The translations under genes were made by a program, and so were the position numbers. This document shows positions 1 to 6,580 of a stretch of 7,309 nucleotides of DNA, one piece after another; positions within the stretch are counted from its first letter, which is position 1, and each line of letters begins with the position of its first letter. This DNA is from an uncultured Lachnospiraceae bacterium (GTDB lineage Bacteria > Bacillota > Clostridia > Lachnospirales > Lachnospiraceae): contig CAJOQZ010000195.1 of the NCBI GenBank assembly GCA_905236585.1, positions 1 to 7,309 on the forward strand, read 5' to 3'. The notes under the pieces are model-generated. The model was not told the DNA's origin, did no database searches, and saw nothing but the letters and a program-made list of their open reading frames with translations.

Positions 1-996
1 GAAAAAGACCAGCCGCTGTCGGGGGAGGATATCCGCGAGGGGCTTACCACGATTATTTCAGTGAAGATCGAAGAACCGCAGTTCGAGGGACAGACCAAGC
101 AGAAATTAGGCAATTCCGAGGCAAGGACGGCGGTGGACGCGATCGTGTCGGAGCAGTTGACTTATTACTTGGAACAGAATCCAAAAGTCGCAAAGATAAT
201 TTGCGACAAGTCTATATTGTCGCAAAGAGCGAGAGAGGCGGCACGCAAGGCAAGGAACGCGACGAGGAAGAGTGCGCTCGAGTCTGCCGCGCTTCCCGGC
301 AAGTTGGCGGACTGCTCGGACAAAGACCCGAAAAACTGTGAAATCTTTATCGTCGAGGGAGATTCCGCGGGCGGTTCGGCGAAGACCGCAAGAAGCCGGG
401 CGACACAGGCAATCCTTCCGCTGCGCGGGAAGATATTAAATGTGGAGAAGGCGAGAGAAGACCGGATTTACGGCAATGCCGAGATTCGCGCCATGATTAC
501 GGCGTTCGGTACCGGCATACATGAAGATTTTGACATTGCGAAACTTCGCTATCATAAAATTATTATTATGACGGATGCCGATGTGGACGGAGCGCATATC
601 GCGACGCTGATGCTGACGTTCTTATATCGCTTCATGCCGGAACTGATTAAGCAGGGCTATGTTTATCTGGCAATGCCGCCATTGTATAAGATTGAAAAGA
701 ATAAAAAGATCTGGTATGCGTATAATGACGATGAACTCAATAAGATTTTGACGGAGATCGGCAGAGACGGGAACAACAAGATCCAGCGTTATAAAGGACT
801 TGGCGAGATGGACGCTGAACAGTTGTGGGAGACGACGATGGACCCGGCGCGGCGGATTTTGAAAAAAGTCACAATGAACGAAGACGATCTTTCCGATATT
901 AATGCGGTATTTTCGACGCTGATGGGGGACAAGGTGGAGCCGAGGCGGGAGTTTATTGAAGAAAATGCGAAGTATGTCCAGAATTTGGATATTTGA
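1..996 (+). CDS. gyrB: DNA gyrase subunit B, C-terminal part (5' end outside window)
   Basis: This is the C-terminal 331 residues of the ATP-dependent type II topoisomerase B subunit, which with GyrA introduces negative supercoils. The frame is open from base 1 (EKDQPLSGEDIREGL), so the gene starts before the window; the GTG at 61 is internal. The TOPRIM domain is clear: EGDSAGGSAK at visible residues 119-128 carries the catalytic glutamate, and TDADVDGAH at 191-199 carries the Mg-binding aspartates. QRYKGLGEMD and the ending EPRREFIEENAKYVQNLDI are typical of Gram-positive GyrB and argue against ParE. The large insert of proteobacterial GyrB is absent. No gyrA follows, although gyrA is the usual neighbour in many Firmicutes. 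No frameshift or missing catalytic residue is visible. Confidence 0.97.
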   Translation, partial: EKDQPLSGEDIREGLTTIISVKIEEPQFEGQTKQKLGNSEARTAVDAIVSEQLTYYLEQNPKVAKIICDKSILSQRAREAARKARNATRKSALESAALPGKLADCSDKDPKNCEIFIVEGDSAGGSAKTARSRATQAILPLRGKILNVEKAREDRIYGNAEIRAMITAFGTGIHEDFDIAKLRYHKIIIMTDADVDGAHIATLMLTFLYRFMPELIKQGYVYLAMPPLYKIEKNKKIWYAYNDDELNKILTEIGRDGNNKIQRYKGLGEMDAEQLWETTMDPARRILKKVTMNEDDLSDINAVFSTLMGDKVEPRREFIEENAKYVQNLDI

Positions 997-1002
997 TATT
1001 TT

Positions 1003-1074
1003 GGTTACGGAGTGCTTCGCGACTCTTGTACTCCTAAGACTTTCGAGCAGGTTCGAGGCATATTTGACTTTCGA
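1003..1074. repeat. Structured intergenic segment, possible dispersed repeat
   Basis: Just after gyrB is a segment with unusual internal order. GACTTTCGA occurs twice as an exact direct repeat (1038-1046 and 1066-1074). GGAGT at 1009-1013 can pair with ACTCC at 1030-1034 around a small inner hairpin (AGTGC-TTC-GC with ACT). On the - strand it reads as an open peptide stretch containing NLLESLRSTRVAKHSV. From memory, I associate near-identical peptides with spurious short ORFs in Clostridia genomes, which would suggest a dispersed element. The repeats are seen directly; dispersal across the genome is inference. Confidence 0.35.
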
Positions 1075-1078
1075 CATT

Positions 1079-1113
1079 AAAAATCAAAAAATTTATTATC
1101 CCTTTTGATTTTT
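1079..1113. terminator. AT-rich hairpin, likely gyrB terminator
   Basis: An 11-bp perfect inverted repeat, AAAAATCAAAA (1079-1089) and TTTTGATTTTT (1103-1113), flanks a 13-base loop. It ends in five T residues and lies 83 bases after the gyrB stop. The stem is almost all A-T, so it is weak for an intrinsic terminator. Its symmetry would let it act on either strand. Position makes termination after gyrB the best reading. Confidence 0.45.
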
Positions 1114-1133
1114 CGTGCGTATCAATATATGAA
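1105..1133 (+). promoter_or_regulatory. Weak candidate sigma-A promoter for the surface protein
   Basis: TTGATT (1105-1110) and TATGAA (1128-1133) are separated by 17 bases, each matching four of six consensus positions. This would start transcription near 1140, about 50 bases before the ATG at 1193. The -35 box overlaps the 3' arm of the preceding hairpin. The match is modest and could be chance in AT-rich DNA. Confidence 0.25.
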
Positions 1134-1192
1134 AATAAAGTTCGGGCATCTGAACGGTCACGTTTTATTTTACAGATAAGGAGTGAAAGGTT

Positions 1193-2014
1193 ATGAAAAA
1201 GAGATTGTTAGCAATGGTTGCGGCTTTATCTATGGCGATGGTTTTCGTTACGCCGGTATGTGCTGCGGAGATCAACTGGAACCGCATCAACTGGGACAGC
1301 ACCGATTGGACGGACAGCAGTTACTGGGATGACGTGGATGACATTACGGAATATCAGCCGACGTCGCAGGATTACCGTACCGTGGCAAATTCGCTGATTA
1401 ACGCGAAGGAGGCGAACGCAAATTCTTCCAAAATAAGGGTCAGCGGACCGACCAACGCGCAGGTGGGAATCGTTTACAGTAATGATTACGACAACCTCTA
1501 CGACAGCGGCATTTATCCGACGGTATATGAGTTTGCGAAGAACTCGGTCAACGGGATTGTCGGCAAGGACAATGTGTCAAAAGCATACGGGCAGGATATT
1601 GATTCGATCTACTACTTCAACCTGAAGGCGGATGAGCCGGGGCAGGTAACGTTCAAACTCGACAGCGGCTCGGTAACGCCGGGCGGCTACGCGATCGTTC
1701 TTCACTACACGGGCAATCCGCAGGATGAGGACGGCGTGACCGCGCAGTATGTAAAAATATCGAACAGCGGCAGCGTTTCGGCGTATTACAACAGTTACGG
1801 TCCGGTTGCCATTATCGCAACGGATGTCAACAGCGCACAAAAACTTGTCAATACCTACTATCTGACGGCTGGCACCGATCAGGCGATGGGCCTTTCCGCA
1901 ACGATCGCGGCTGGCGAGAATATGCCGGTATTCATTTTAACAGGCATTGCAGTTGTAGCGGTAATTGCCGGAACGGTTGTTTACAAAAAGAAGAAAAAAG
2001 GACAAGCAGCGTAA
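1193..2014 (+). CDS. Secreted, C-terminally anchored surface protein of unknown family
   Basis: A 273-residue protein I do not recognise. The start is set by AAGGAG at 1178-1183, nine bases before the ATG. Residues 1-25 form a Sec signal peptide (MKKRLLAM, hydrophobic core, cleavage near VCA-A). No lipobox precedes the cysteine. The mature N-terminus has evenly spaced tryptophans at residues 29, 34, 39 and 45 (NWNRINWDSTDW), then an acidic stretch. The middle is rich in Ser, Asn, Tyr and Gly and looks beta-rich (for example GQVTFKLDSGSV and GGYAIVLHYTG), as in extracellular domains. Residues about 245-264 form one transmembrane helix followed by KKKKK and a short tail, giving an outside-facing topology. 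There is no LPXTG motif, so membrane anchoring is more likely than sortase attachment to the wall. The gene stands alone, between a hairpin upstream and a strong terminator downstream. Role is unknown; adhesion or envelope sensing would be guesses. Confidence 0.85.
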   Translation: MKKRLLAMVAALSMAMVFVTPVCAAEINWNRINWDSTDWTDSSYWDDVDDITEYQPTSQDYRTVANSLINAKEANANSSKIRVSGPTNAQVGIVYSNDYDNLYDSGIYPTVYEFAKNSVNGIVGKDNVSKAYGQDIDSIYYFNLKADEPGQVTFKLDSGSVTPGGYAIVLHYTGNPQDEDGVTAQYVKISNSGSVSAYYNSYGPVAIIATDVNSAQKLVNTYYLTAGTDQAMGLSATIAAGENMPVFILTGIAVVAVIAGTVVYKKKKKGQAA

Positions 2015-2015
2015 C

Positions 2016-2036
2016 CAAATGACACAAGGTCATTTG
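2016..2036. repeat. Perfect 8-bp inverted repeat after the surface-protein gene
   Basis: CAAATGAC (2016-2023) and GTCATTTG (2029-2036) flank a five-base loop, directly after the TAA at 2012-2014. No T-run follows, so this is not a terminator by itself. It may be an operator-like dyad or a 3'-end stabilising hairpin; the function is not shown. Confidence 0.4.
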
Positions 2037-2047
2037 TCGTGAATTAT
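2019..2047 (+). promoter_or_regulatory. Candidate promoter for the hsd operon
   Basis: ATGACA (2019-2024, five of six matches to the -35 consensus) and AATTAT (2042-2047, four of six) are 17 bases apart. The predicted start near 2054 lies inside the 5' arm of the terminator. A transcript from here would lack the full hairpin and could read into hsdR, while transcripts from upstream would stop. There is little room for another promoter between the terminator and the ATG at 2112. Weak evidence from consensus matching only. Confidence 0.25.
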
Positions 2048-2048
2048 C

Positions 2049-2083
2049 GGCGTGGTCATGTAGGAGTGGCTGCGCCTTTTTTT
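2049..2083 (+). terminator. Rho-independent terminator after the surface-protein gene
   Basis: GGCGTGGTCAT (2049-2059) pairs with GTGGCTGCGCC (2066-2076), with several G-U wobbles and a six-base loop, and is followed directly by seven T residues (2077-2083). This is a canonical intrinsic terminator. It ends the surface-protein transcript and insulates the restriction operon that starts 29 bases later. Confidence 0.8.
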
Positions 2084-2111
2084 CCTAAAGAAAAATAGGA
2101 GGAACGAGCGT

Positions 2112-4859
2112 ATGACTCCGGAAGAGCAAGCCCGTGTGGTTATAGATAAAAAACTTGAACAGTCCGGCTGGATCATTCAAGATATGGGGCAGTTGAATCT
2201 GACAGCCTCTCTCGGTATTGCAGTACGCGAATTTCCTACCAGTACAGGGCAGGTCGATTATGCTCTTTTTGTTGAGGGAAAGCCTGTAGGCGTCGTAGAA
2301 GCAAAAAAATCCGAGGCAGGAGAAAACATTACTGTGGTGGAGGGTCAGACTGCACGTTATGCGAACAGCACCTTCAAATGGGTGCAGCAGGAATATAAGA
2401 TTCGTTTTGCCTACGAAGCAACTGACACGTTAGTCAGATTTACGAATTATGATGATATCAAATTTCGTTCCCGCTGCGTATTCTCTTTCCATCGACCGGA
2501 AACGTTAAAAGCGCTGATAGCCGCACCAGATACGGTTCGCAACAATATGAAGCATTTCCCGGCGCTATATGAGAGCGGCTTCAGAAAATGCCAGATCAAG
2601 GCTATCCATAATTTAGATCGTTCCTTTGCGGACAACAGACCGAGAGCGCTTGTACAGATGGCAACGGGCGCAGGGAAAACTTTCACAGCAATTACAGCGG
2701 CATACAGGCTATTGAAATACGGCAAAATGAACCGTATTCTTTTCCTTGTAGATACAAAGAGCCTCGGCGAACAGGCTGAGAGGGAATTTCTCGCCTATAC
2801 GCCAAATGACGATCCAAGGAACTTTTCACAGTTATATGGTGTCAGACGGCTGAAAAGTTCCTATATTCCGAATGATATTCAGATTTGTATCAGCACCATC
2901 CAGCGCATGTACTCTATTTTGAAGGGGGAAGAACTGGATGAGGGCGCTGAAGAAGTTCCTTTCGCAGAATATGTGACAGTGGAATCCAAAGCGCCGAAGG
3001 AAGTTGTTTACAACAGTAAATACCCTCCGGAATTTTTCGATTGCATCATCGTCGATGAATGTCACCGCTCTATTTATAACGTTTGGAGTCAGGTGTTGAC
3101 CTATTTTGACGCATTTATTATCGGTCTGACGGCTACCCCGGATAAAAGGACGTTCGCTTTCTTTGATGAAAATGTAGTCAGCGAGTATCCAAGGGAACAG
3201 GCTATCGTTGACGGCGTTAATGTGGGTGAGGATATTTTCCTCATAGAAACGGATATTACCAAAAACGGCGCACGTCTGATGAGGCAGTTGATTGAGTATC
3301 GTGACAGGCTTTCACGGGCAAAACGCTGGCAGCAGATGGATGAGGACGAGGATTATTCCGGCGTAAACAAAGGAAAACTCGATAAAGATGTTGTAAATCC
3401 AAGCCAGATTAGGACTATAATTCGCAGTTTCAAGGAGAACCTGTCTACTACATTGTTTCCTCGTCGGAAGGAAGTGCCGAAGACTCTGATTTTTGCTAAA
3501 ACCGACAGTCACGCGGACGACATCATTCAGATCGTTCGGGAAGAATTTGGCGAAGGGAATGACTTCTGCAAAAAAATCACCTATGCTACCGATAAGCCGG
3601 AGTCGGTCTTAAGTGCGTTCCGCAACGATTATTATCCAAGGATTGCTGTCACAGTAGATATGATCGCTACAGGAACGGATGTAAAGCCGATTGAATGTCT
3701 AATTTTTATGCGTGACGTCAGGAGTAAAAATTACTTTGAGCAGATGAAAGGGCGCGGGACACGGACGCTGGACGTGGATGACTTGAAGAAAGTTACTCCG
3801 TCTGCCACAGAGAATAAAGATCACTTTGTCATTATAGATGCCGTCGGTGTTACGAAATCCAAGAAGAGCGATACCCGTTCATTGGAGCGCAAACCATATG
3901 TTTCCATGAAGGAACTTATGATGAATATCGCTCTCGGCGCAAAGGATGAGGATACCTTGACGTCACTTGCAAGCCGCATTACGCGCCTGAATGCCCAAAT
4001 GACATCAAAAGAGAGAAGAAATTTTGAAAATACGGTAGGTATTTCTGCGGGAATGGCAGCAGAAAATCTTCTGAATGCTTTTGACGAAGATGTAATCACA
4101 GAAAGGGCGAAGGCTGATGCAGGAACAGAGGAGCCAACCGAGGAACAGCTGCAGGCGGCAAAGGCGGCGCTGATTACAGAGGCGGTCGCACCGTTTCATA
4201 ACCCTGACAACCGGGATTTTATCGAAGACATTCGCAGGAGCCATGACCAGATCATCGACAACGTAAATCTGGATTTTGTGACCTTTGCCGGATTTGATAC
4301 GCAGCGGGAGGAAAATGCCGATCAAATAATTGCAACATTCAGAGAATTTATCGAGGAAAACAAGAACGAGATTATCGCGTTGCGTATCATCTACGATCAG
4401 GCGTATAAAGATCGTCCTATGGTGATAGACGGTCTGAAGGCAATGTATCAGAAGTTGAAAGAAAAGGGCGTTACGGTAGAACGATTGTGGGATTGTTACG
4501 CGATCAAAAAGCCGGATAAAGTGAGACGCGGCACGATGGCGCAGATCACCGACCTGATCTCCATTATCCGCTTTGAAATGGGATATACGGACAATCTCTC
4601 TCCCTTTGCGGACAAGGTAAATTATAATTTCATGCAGTGGACGTTCCGCAGAAATACCGGCGCGGTGCATTTCACGGAGGAACAGATGGAATGGCTGCGT
4701 ATGATCAAAGACCATATCATTACATCGCTGTCCATTCTGCCGGAAGATCTGGATCTGACGCCTTTCGATCGTCGCGGTGGTTTGGCGGCGTTCTATGGGG
4801 CATTCGGTGATGAATATGAAAATATTCTCAATGAGATGAATATAGAGTTGGTGGCATAA
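2112..4859 (+). CDS. hsdR: Type I restriction enzyme, R (endonuclease/translocase) subunit
   Basis: A 915-residue motor and nuclease subunit of a type I RM complex, which translocates and cuts unmodified DNA when bound to HsdM and HsdS. AGGAGG at 2097-2102 lies nine bases before the ATG. The N-terminal nuclease domain is PD-(D/E)xK type: D49, then E63-A-K65 in VVEAKK, with QTARY at 79-83 as the conserved QxxxY motif. The superfamily 2 helicase follows: Walker A ATGAGKT at 184-190, DECH at 315-318, TATP at 340-343, and motif VI QMKGRGTR at 544-551. From about residue 720 to the end is a region resembling the EcoEI R C-terminal domain, suggesting the type IB (EcoAI/EcoEI-like) family. Length is slightly above EcoAI-type R subunits from memory. 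All motifs are present and no frameshift is seen, so it looks intact. HsdR needs HsdM and HsdS to act, and hsdM is broken here. Confidence 0.96.
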   Translation: MTPEEQARVVIDKKLEQSGWIIQDMGQLNLTASLGIAVREFPTSTGQVDYALFVEGKPVGVVEAKKSEAGENITVVEGQTARYANSTFKWVQQEYKIRFAYEATDTLVRFTNYDDIKFRSRCVFSFHRPETLKALIAAPDTVRNNMKHFPALYESGFRKCQIKAIHNLDRSFADNRPRALVQMATGAGKTFTAITAAYRLLKYGKMNRILFLVDTKSLGEQAEREFLAYTPNDDPRNFSQLYGVRRLKSSYIPNDIQICISTIQRMYSILKGEELDEGAEEVPFAEYVTVESKAPKEVVYNSKYPPEFFDCIIVDECHRSIYNVWSQVLTYFDAFIIGLTATPDKRTFAFFDENVVSEYPREQAIVDGVNVGEDIFLIETDITKNGARLMRQLIEYRDRLSRAKRWQQMDEDEDYSGVNKGKLDKDVVNPSQIRTIIRSFKENLSTTLFPRRKEVPKTLIFAKTDSHADDIIQIVREEFGEGNDFCKKITYATDKPESVLSAFRNDYYPRIAVTVDMIATGTDVKPIECLIFMRDVRSKNYFEQMKGRGTRTLDVDDLKKVTPSATENKDHFVIIDAVGVTKSKKSDTRSLERKPYVSMKELMMNIALGAKDEDTLTSLASRITRLNAQMTSKERRNFENTVGISAGMAAENLLNAFDEDVITERAKADAGTEEPTEEQLQAAKAALITEAVAPFHNPDNRDFIEDIRRSHDQIIDNVNLDFVTFAGFDTQREENADQIIATFREFIEENKNEIIALRIIYDQAYKDRPMVIDGLKAMYQKLKEKGVTVERLWDCYAIKKPDKVRRGTMAQITDLISIIRFEMGYTDNLSPFADKVNYNFMQWTFRRNTGAVHFTEEQMEWLRMIKDHIITSLSILPEDLDLTPFDRRGGLAAFYGAFGDEYENILNEMNIELVA

Positions 4860-4860
4860 G

Positions 4861-5964
4861 ATGGCTGAATATAAAACTTTTGTAAACAAGATTTCGGTAT
4901 CTCCTGATAAGAAAACAAAACAGAAAGAATATCTCAATAAAGGAAGGCTTGCAATCGTGGATCAGGGTCAAAACCTTATTGGCGGATATACTGACAATCT
5001 CAATATGATGGTAGAATGTGATCTTCCAGTTATCGTGTTTGGTGATCACACTCGTGCGGTTAAATATATAACATTTCCCTTTGGCGCTGGTGCAGACGGA
5101 ATCAAAATATTAAAACCAAAAGAAAATGTTTTGCCACTGTTCTTGTTCTATGCCACACAGTATATTGTCGCAAAGATGCCCGATAGAGGTTATGCTCGTC
5201 ATTATCAGTATGTCGAAAAAGAAGATTTAACTGTTCCGTCTATACCAGAGCAGCAACGCATTGTTTCCCACATCGAAGAACTTTTTTCCTCTCTCGATAA
5301 TGCTGTGGAGACCTTGCAGAAAACAAAAGAACAACTGACGGTGTATCGACAGACGGTGCTGAAAGAGGCATTTGAAAAAGTTTCTGCACGAGTTTCGCTT
5401 GAAAGCGTTTCAGAATCACGCCTTGGTAAAATGCTCGACAAAGAGAAAAATGTGGGGAATCCTCGCCGCTACCTTAGGAATATCAATGTAAGATGGTTCA
5501 GCTTTGATTTGAACAATCTGTTAGAAATGCGGATTGAGGACAACGAGGTGGATAGGTACACACTTTGCAAGGGAGACCTTGTTATCTGCGAAGGTGGAGA
5601 GCCCGGTCGCTGTGCGGTATGGGATAGTGATGATATTATTTTCTATCAAAAAGCACTTCACAGGGTTCGCTTTACTGACAACTCAAACCCAAAGTTTTAC
5701 ATGTATTTCTTATATTACGCAGCGCAAAGAGGGCAACTAAAGCCGTTGTTTACTGGTACAGGGATAAAGCATTTAACAGGGCAGTCTCTCAAAAAAGTTC
5801 TTGTTCCTACAACTGAAAGAATAGTTCAAGATAGAATAGTAAACGAAATTGAATCTCGCCTTTCCGTTTGTGACAGCATCGAACAAACAGTCAACACCGC
5901 TCTTTCACAAGCCGAAGCCATGCGCCAAAGCATTTTGAAAGAAGCATTTGAAGGGAAACTGTAG
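4861..5964 (+). CDS. hsdS: Type I restriction enzyme, S (specificity) subunit
   Basis: A 367-residue DNA-sequence recognition subunit that sets the target of the type I complex. The two-repeat architecture is visible: first target recognition domain at about 1-127, first conserved helical region at 128-173 (IPEQQRIVSHIEELF), second recognition domain at about 178-314 (YLRNINVRWFSFDL), second helical region at 315-367. The helical regions are clear repeats: QRIV with DRIV, RQTVLKEAFE with RQSILKEAFE. The first recognition domain starts abruptly and seems to lack the usual leading segment, so it is slightly short, but the core YLNKGRLAIVDQGQ with GGYTD is present. The gene begins one base after the hsdR stop with only a weak GGTGG (4850-4854), so translation is probably coupled to hsdR. 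By eye it is more AT-rich than hsdR, as is common for recognition domains exchanged between strains. Confidence 0.93.
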   Translation: MAEYKTFVNKISVSPDKKTKQKEYLNKGRLAIVDQGQNLIGGYTDNLNMMVECDLPVIVFGDHTRAVKYITFPFGAGADGIKILKPKENVLPLFLFYATQYIVAKMPDRGYARHYQYVEKEDLTVPSIPEQQRIVSHIEELFSSLDNAVETLQKTKEQLTVYRQTVLKEAFEKVSARVSLESVSESRLGKMLDKEKNVGNPRRYLRNINVRWFSFDLNNLLEMRIEDNEVDRYTLCKGDLVICEGGEPGRCAVWDSDDIIFYQKALHRVRFTDNSNPKFYMYFLYYAAQRGQLKPLFTGTGIKHLTGQSLKKVLVPTTERIVQDRIVNEIESRLSVCDSIEQTVNTALSQAEAMRQSILKEAFEGKL

Positions 5965-5981
5965 TATTTTGAGTATCAATA

Positions 5982-6014
5982 TATTCGTGCAAGTTGCTCT
6001 TGCACAATCGAATA
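5982..6014 (+). promoter_or_regulatory. Hairpin in front of the DUF1016 gene
   Basis: GTGCAAG (5987-5993) and CTTGCAC (5999-6005) form a perfect 7-bp stem with a five-base loop. TATTC (5982-5986) can also pair with GAATA (6010-6014) across a four-base bulge. The structure ends two bases before the GGAGG site and is not followed by a T-run, so it is unlikely to be a terminator. It might modulate translation of the next gene or mark an mRNA processing point. Confidence 0.4.
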
Positions 6015-6016
6015 CT

Positions 6017-6021
6017 GGAGG
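6017..6021 (+). promoter_or_regulatory. Ribosome binding site deciding the DUF1016 start
   Basis: GGAGG lies eight bases before the ATG at 6030. It favours that start over an in-frame TTG at 5994, which sits in the hairpin loop and has no site of its own. The context GGAGGAACG-GC resembles that before hsdR (GGAGGAACGAGC). Confidence 0.75.
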
Positions 6022-6029
6022 AACGGGCA

Positions 6030-6386
6030 ATGAGTGAGAGACAAACCTATAATGAGGCAGTCCAAGCGATTAAAACAGCTATATTAAACAGCCAGTATGA
6101 AGCGGCAAAGTCTGTGAATGAGAAGCAACTTATGCTGTACTTTGGCATAGGGAAATATATATCCCTTAATTCCCGTAATGGTTTTTGGGGCAAAGGGGCT
6201 ATAGATACAATTAGCGAGCAACTTGACAAGGAAATGCCGGGGCTTAAAGGATTTTCCCCCAGAAATCTTCGGAATATGCGTACCTTTTATGAGGAGTGGC
6301 AGATATTTGAAATAGGCATTTCCGGAACAGAAGAGTTGAAATCCCGTAATTTGGCAGATACATCTGCCGAATTACATATGGTTTGA
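6030..6386 (+). pseudogene. DUF1016 (YhcG-type) nuclease, N-terminal fragment
   Basis: A 118-residue frame matches the N-terminal domain of DUF1016/YhcG-type proteins, recognised by YFGIGKYIS, WGKGAIDTISEQLDKEMPG and FSPRNLRNMRTFYEEW (residues 37-90). Full members are roughly 350 residues and carry a C-terminal PD-(D/E)xK nuclease-like domain. Here the frame ends at TGA 6384-6386, soon after ADTSAELHMV. The next family-like sequence, in another frame, is the extreme C-terminus of the same family. The central region, about 150-190 residues by my estimate and expected to hold the nuclease catalytic residues, is missing. Such genes are often found inside type I RM operons, as here between hsdS and hsdM. 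A short N-terminal protein may still be made, but nuclease activity is not expected. Confidence 0.8.
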
Positions 6387-6580
6387 TTCTTTGCAAGGAT
6401 ATGAACAAATCTTTTGTCGATTACGTGATTCAGGATTATACGAAGCCTATGGGCGTGGCAACTTATAAGACATCGAAGGATATGTCCGATGAATTAAGAA
6501 AAGCGCTGCCTGACATTGAAACCTTGAAGCGGTTGCTTGATAACGAAGAAGAAATGGAGGATAAAGAAGATGACAAATGA
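6383..6580 (+). pseudogene. DUF1016 (YhcG-type) nuclease, C-terminal fragment
   Basis: The frame reads GLILCKDMNKSFVDYVIQDY, then TKPMGVATYK and ALPDIETLKRLL. This matches the last 60 or so residues of DUF1016 nucleases, where an ILCK strand is followed by an 'alr..s.PigvaeY' stretch. It is in a different frame from the N-terminal fragment and overlaps its stop (TTGA at 6383-6386). The frame is open from 6350, so the break lies around 6374-6382. No good ribosome binding site precedes the TTG; the first in-frame ATG is at 6401. It is most simply the 3' remnant of the same gene after an out-of-frame internal deletion. Its end contains the hsdM ribosome binding site and overlaps hsdM by 11 bases, which may explain why this part has been kept. 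Confidence 0.75.
6556..6560 (+). promoter_or_regulatory. Ribosome binding site deciding the hsdM start
   Basis: GGAGG lies nine bases before the ATG at 6570, within the DUF1016 remnant. It supports the start MTNENASAIV over an in-frame TTG at 6537, which would add eleven lysine-rich residues not typical of HsdM. Confidence 0.8.

Noticed and set aside
622..1077. A 151-residue open frame on the - strand over the end of gyrB
   Set aside because: Most of it is antisense to gyrB. Only its first part lies in intergenic DNA, and that is better explained as the structured repeat.
2303..3576. Two A7 tracts inside hsdR (2303-2309, within the ExK catalytic codons, and 3570-3576) as possible phase-variation sites
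   Set aside because: Seven bases is short for phase variation, the tracts encode ordinary lysine codons, and the frame is intact.
4005..4937. A 310-residue open frame on the - strand opposite the hsdR 3' end
   Set aside because: It lies wholly over well-supported hsdR and hsdS sequence, has no recognisable domain and shows the skewed composition of an antisense shadow.
1119..5984. GTATCAATATAT present in two intergenic regions (1119-1130 and 5973-5984)
   Set aside because: About one or two 12-base matches are expected by chance in a window of this size, and the sequence is AT-rich; the flanks differ.
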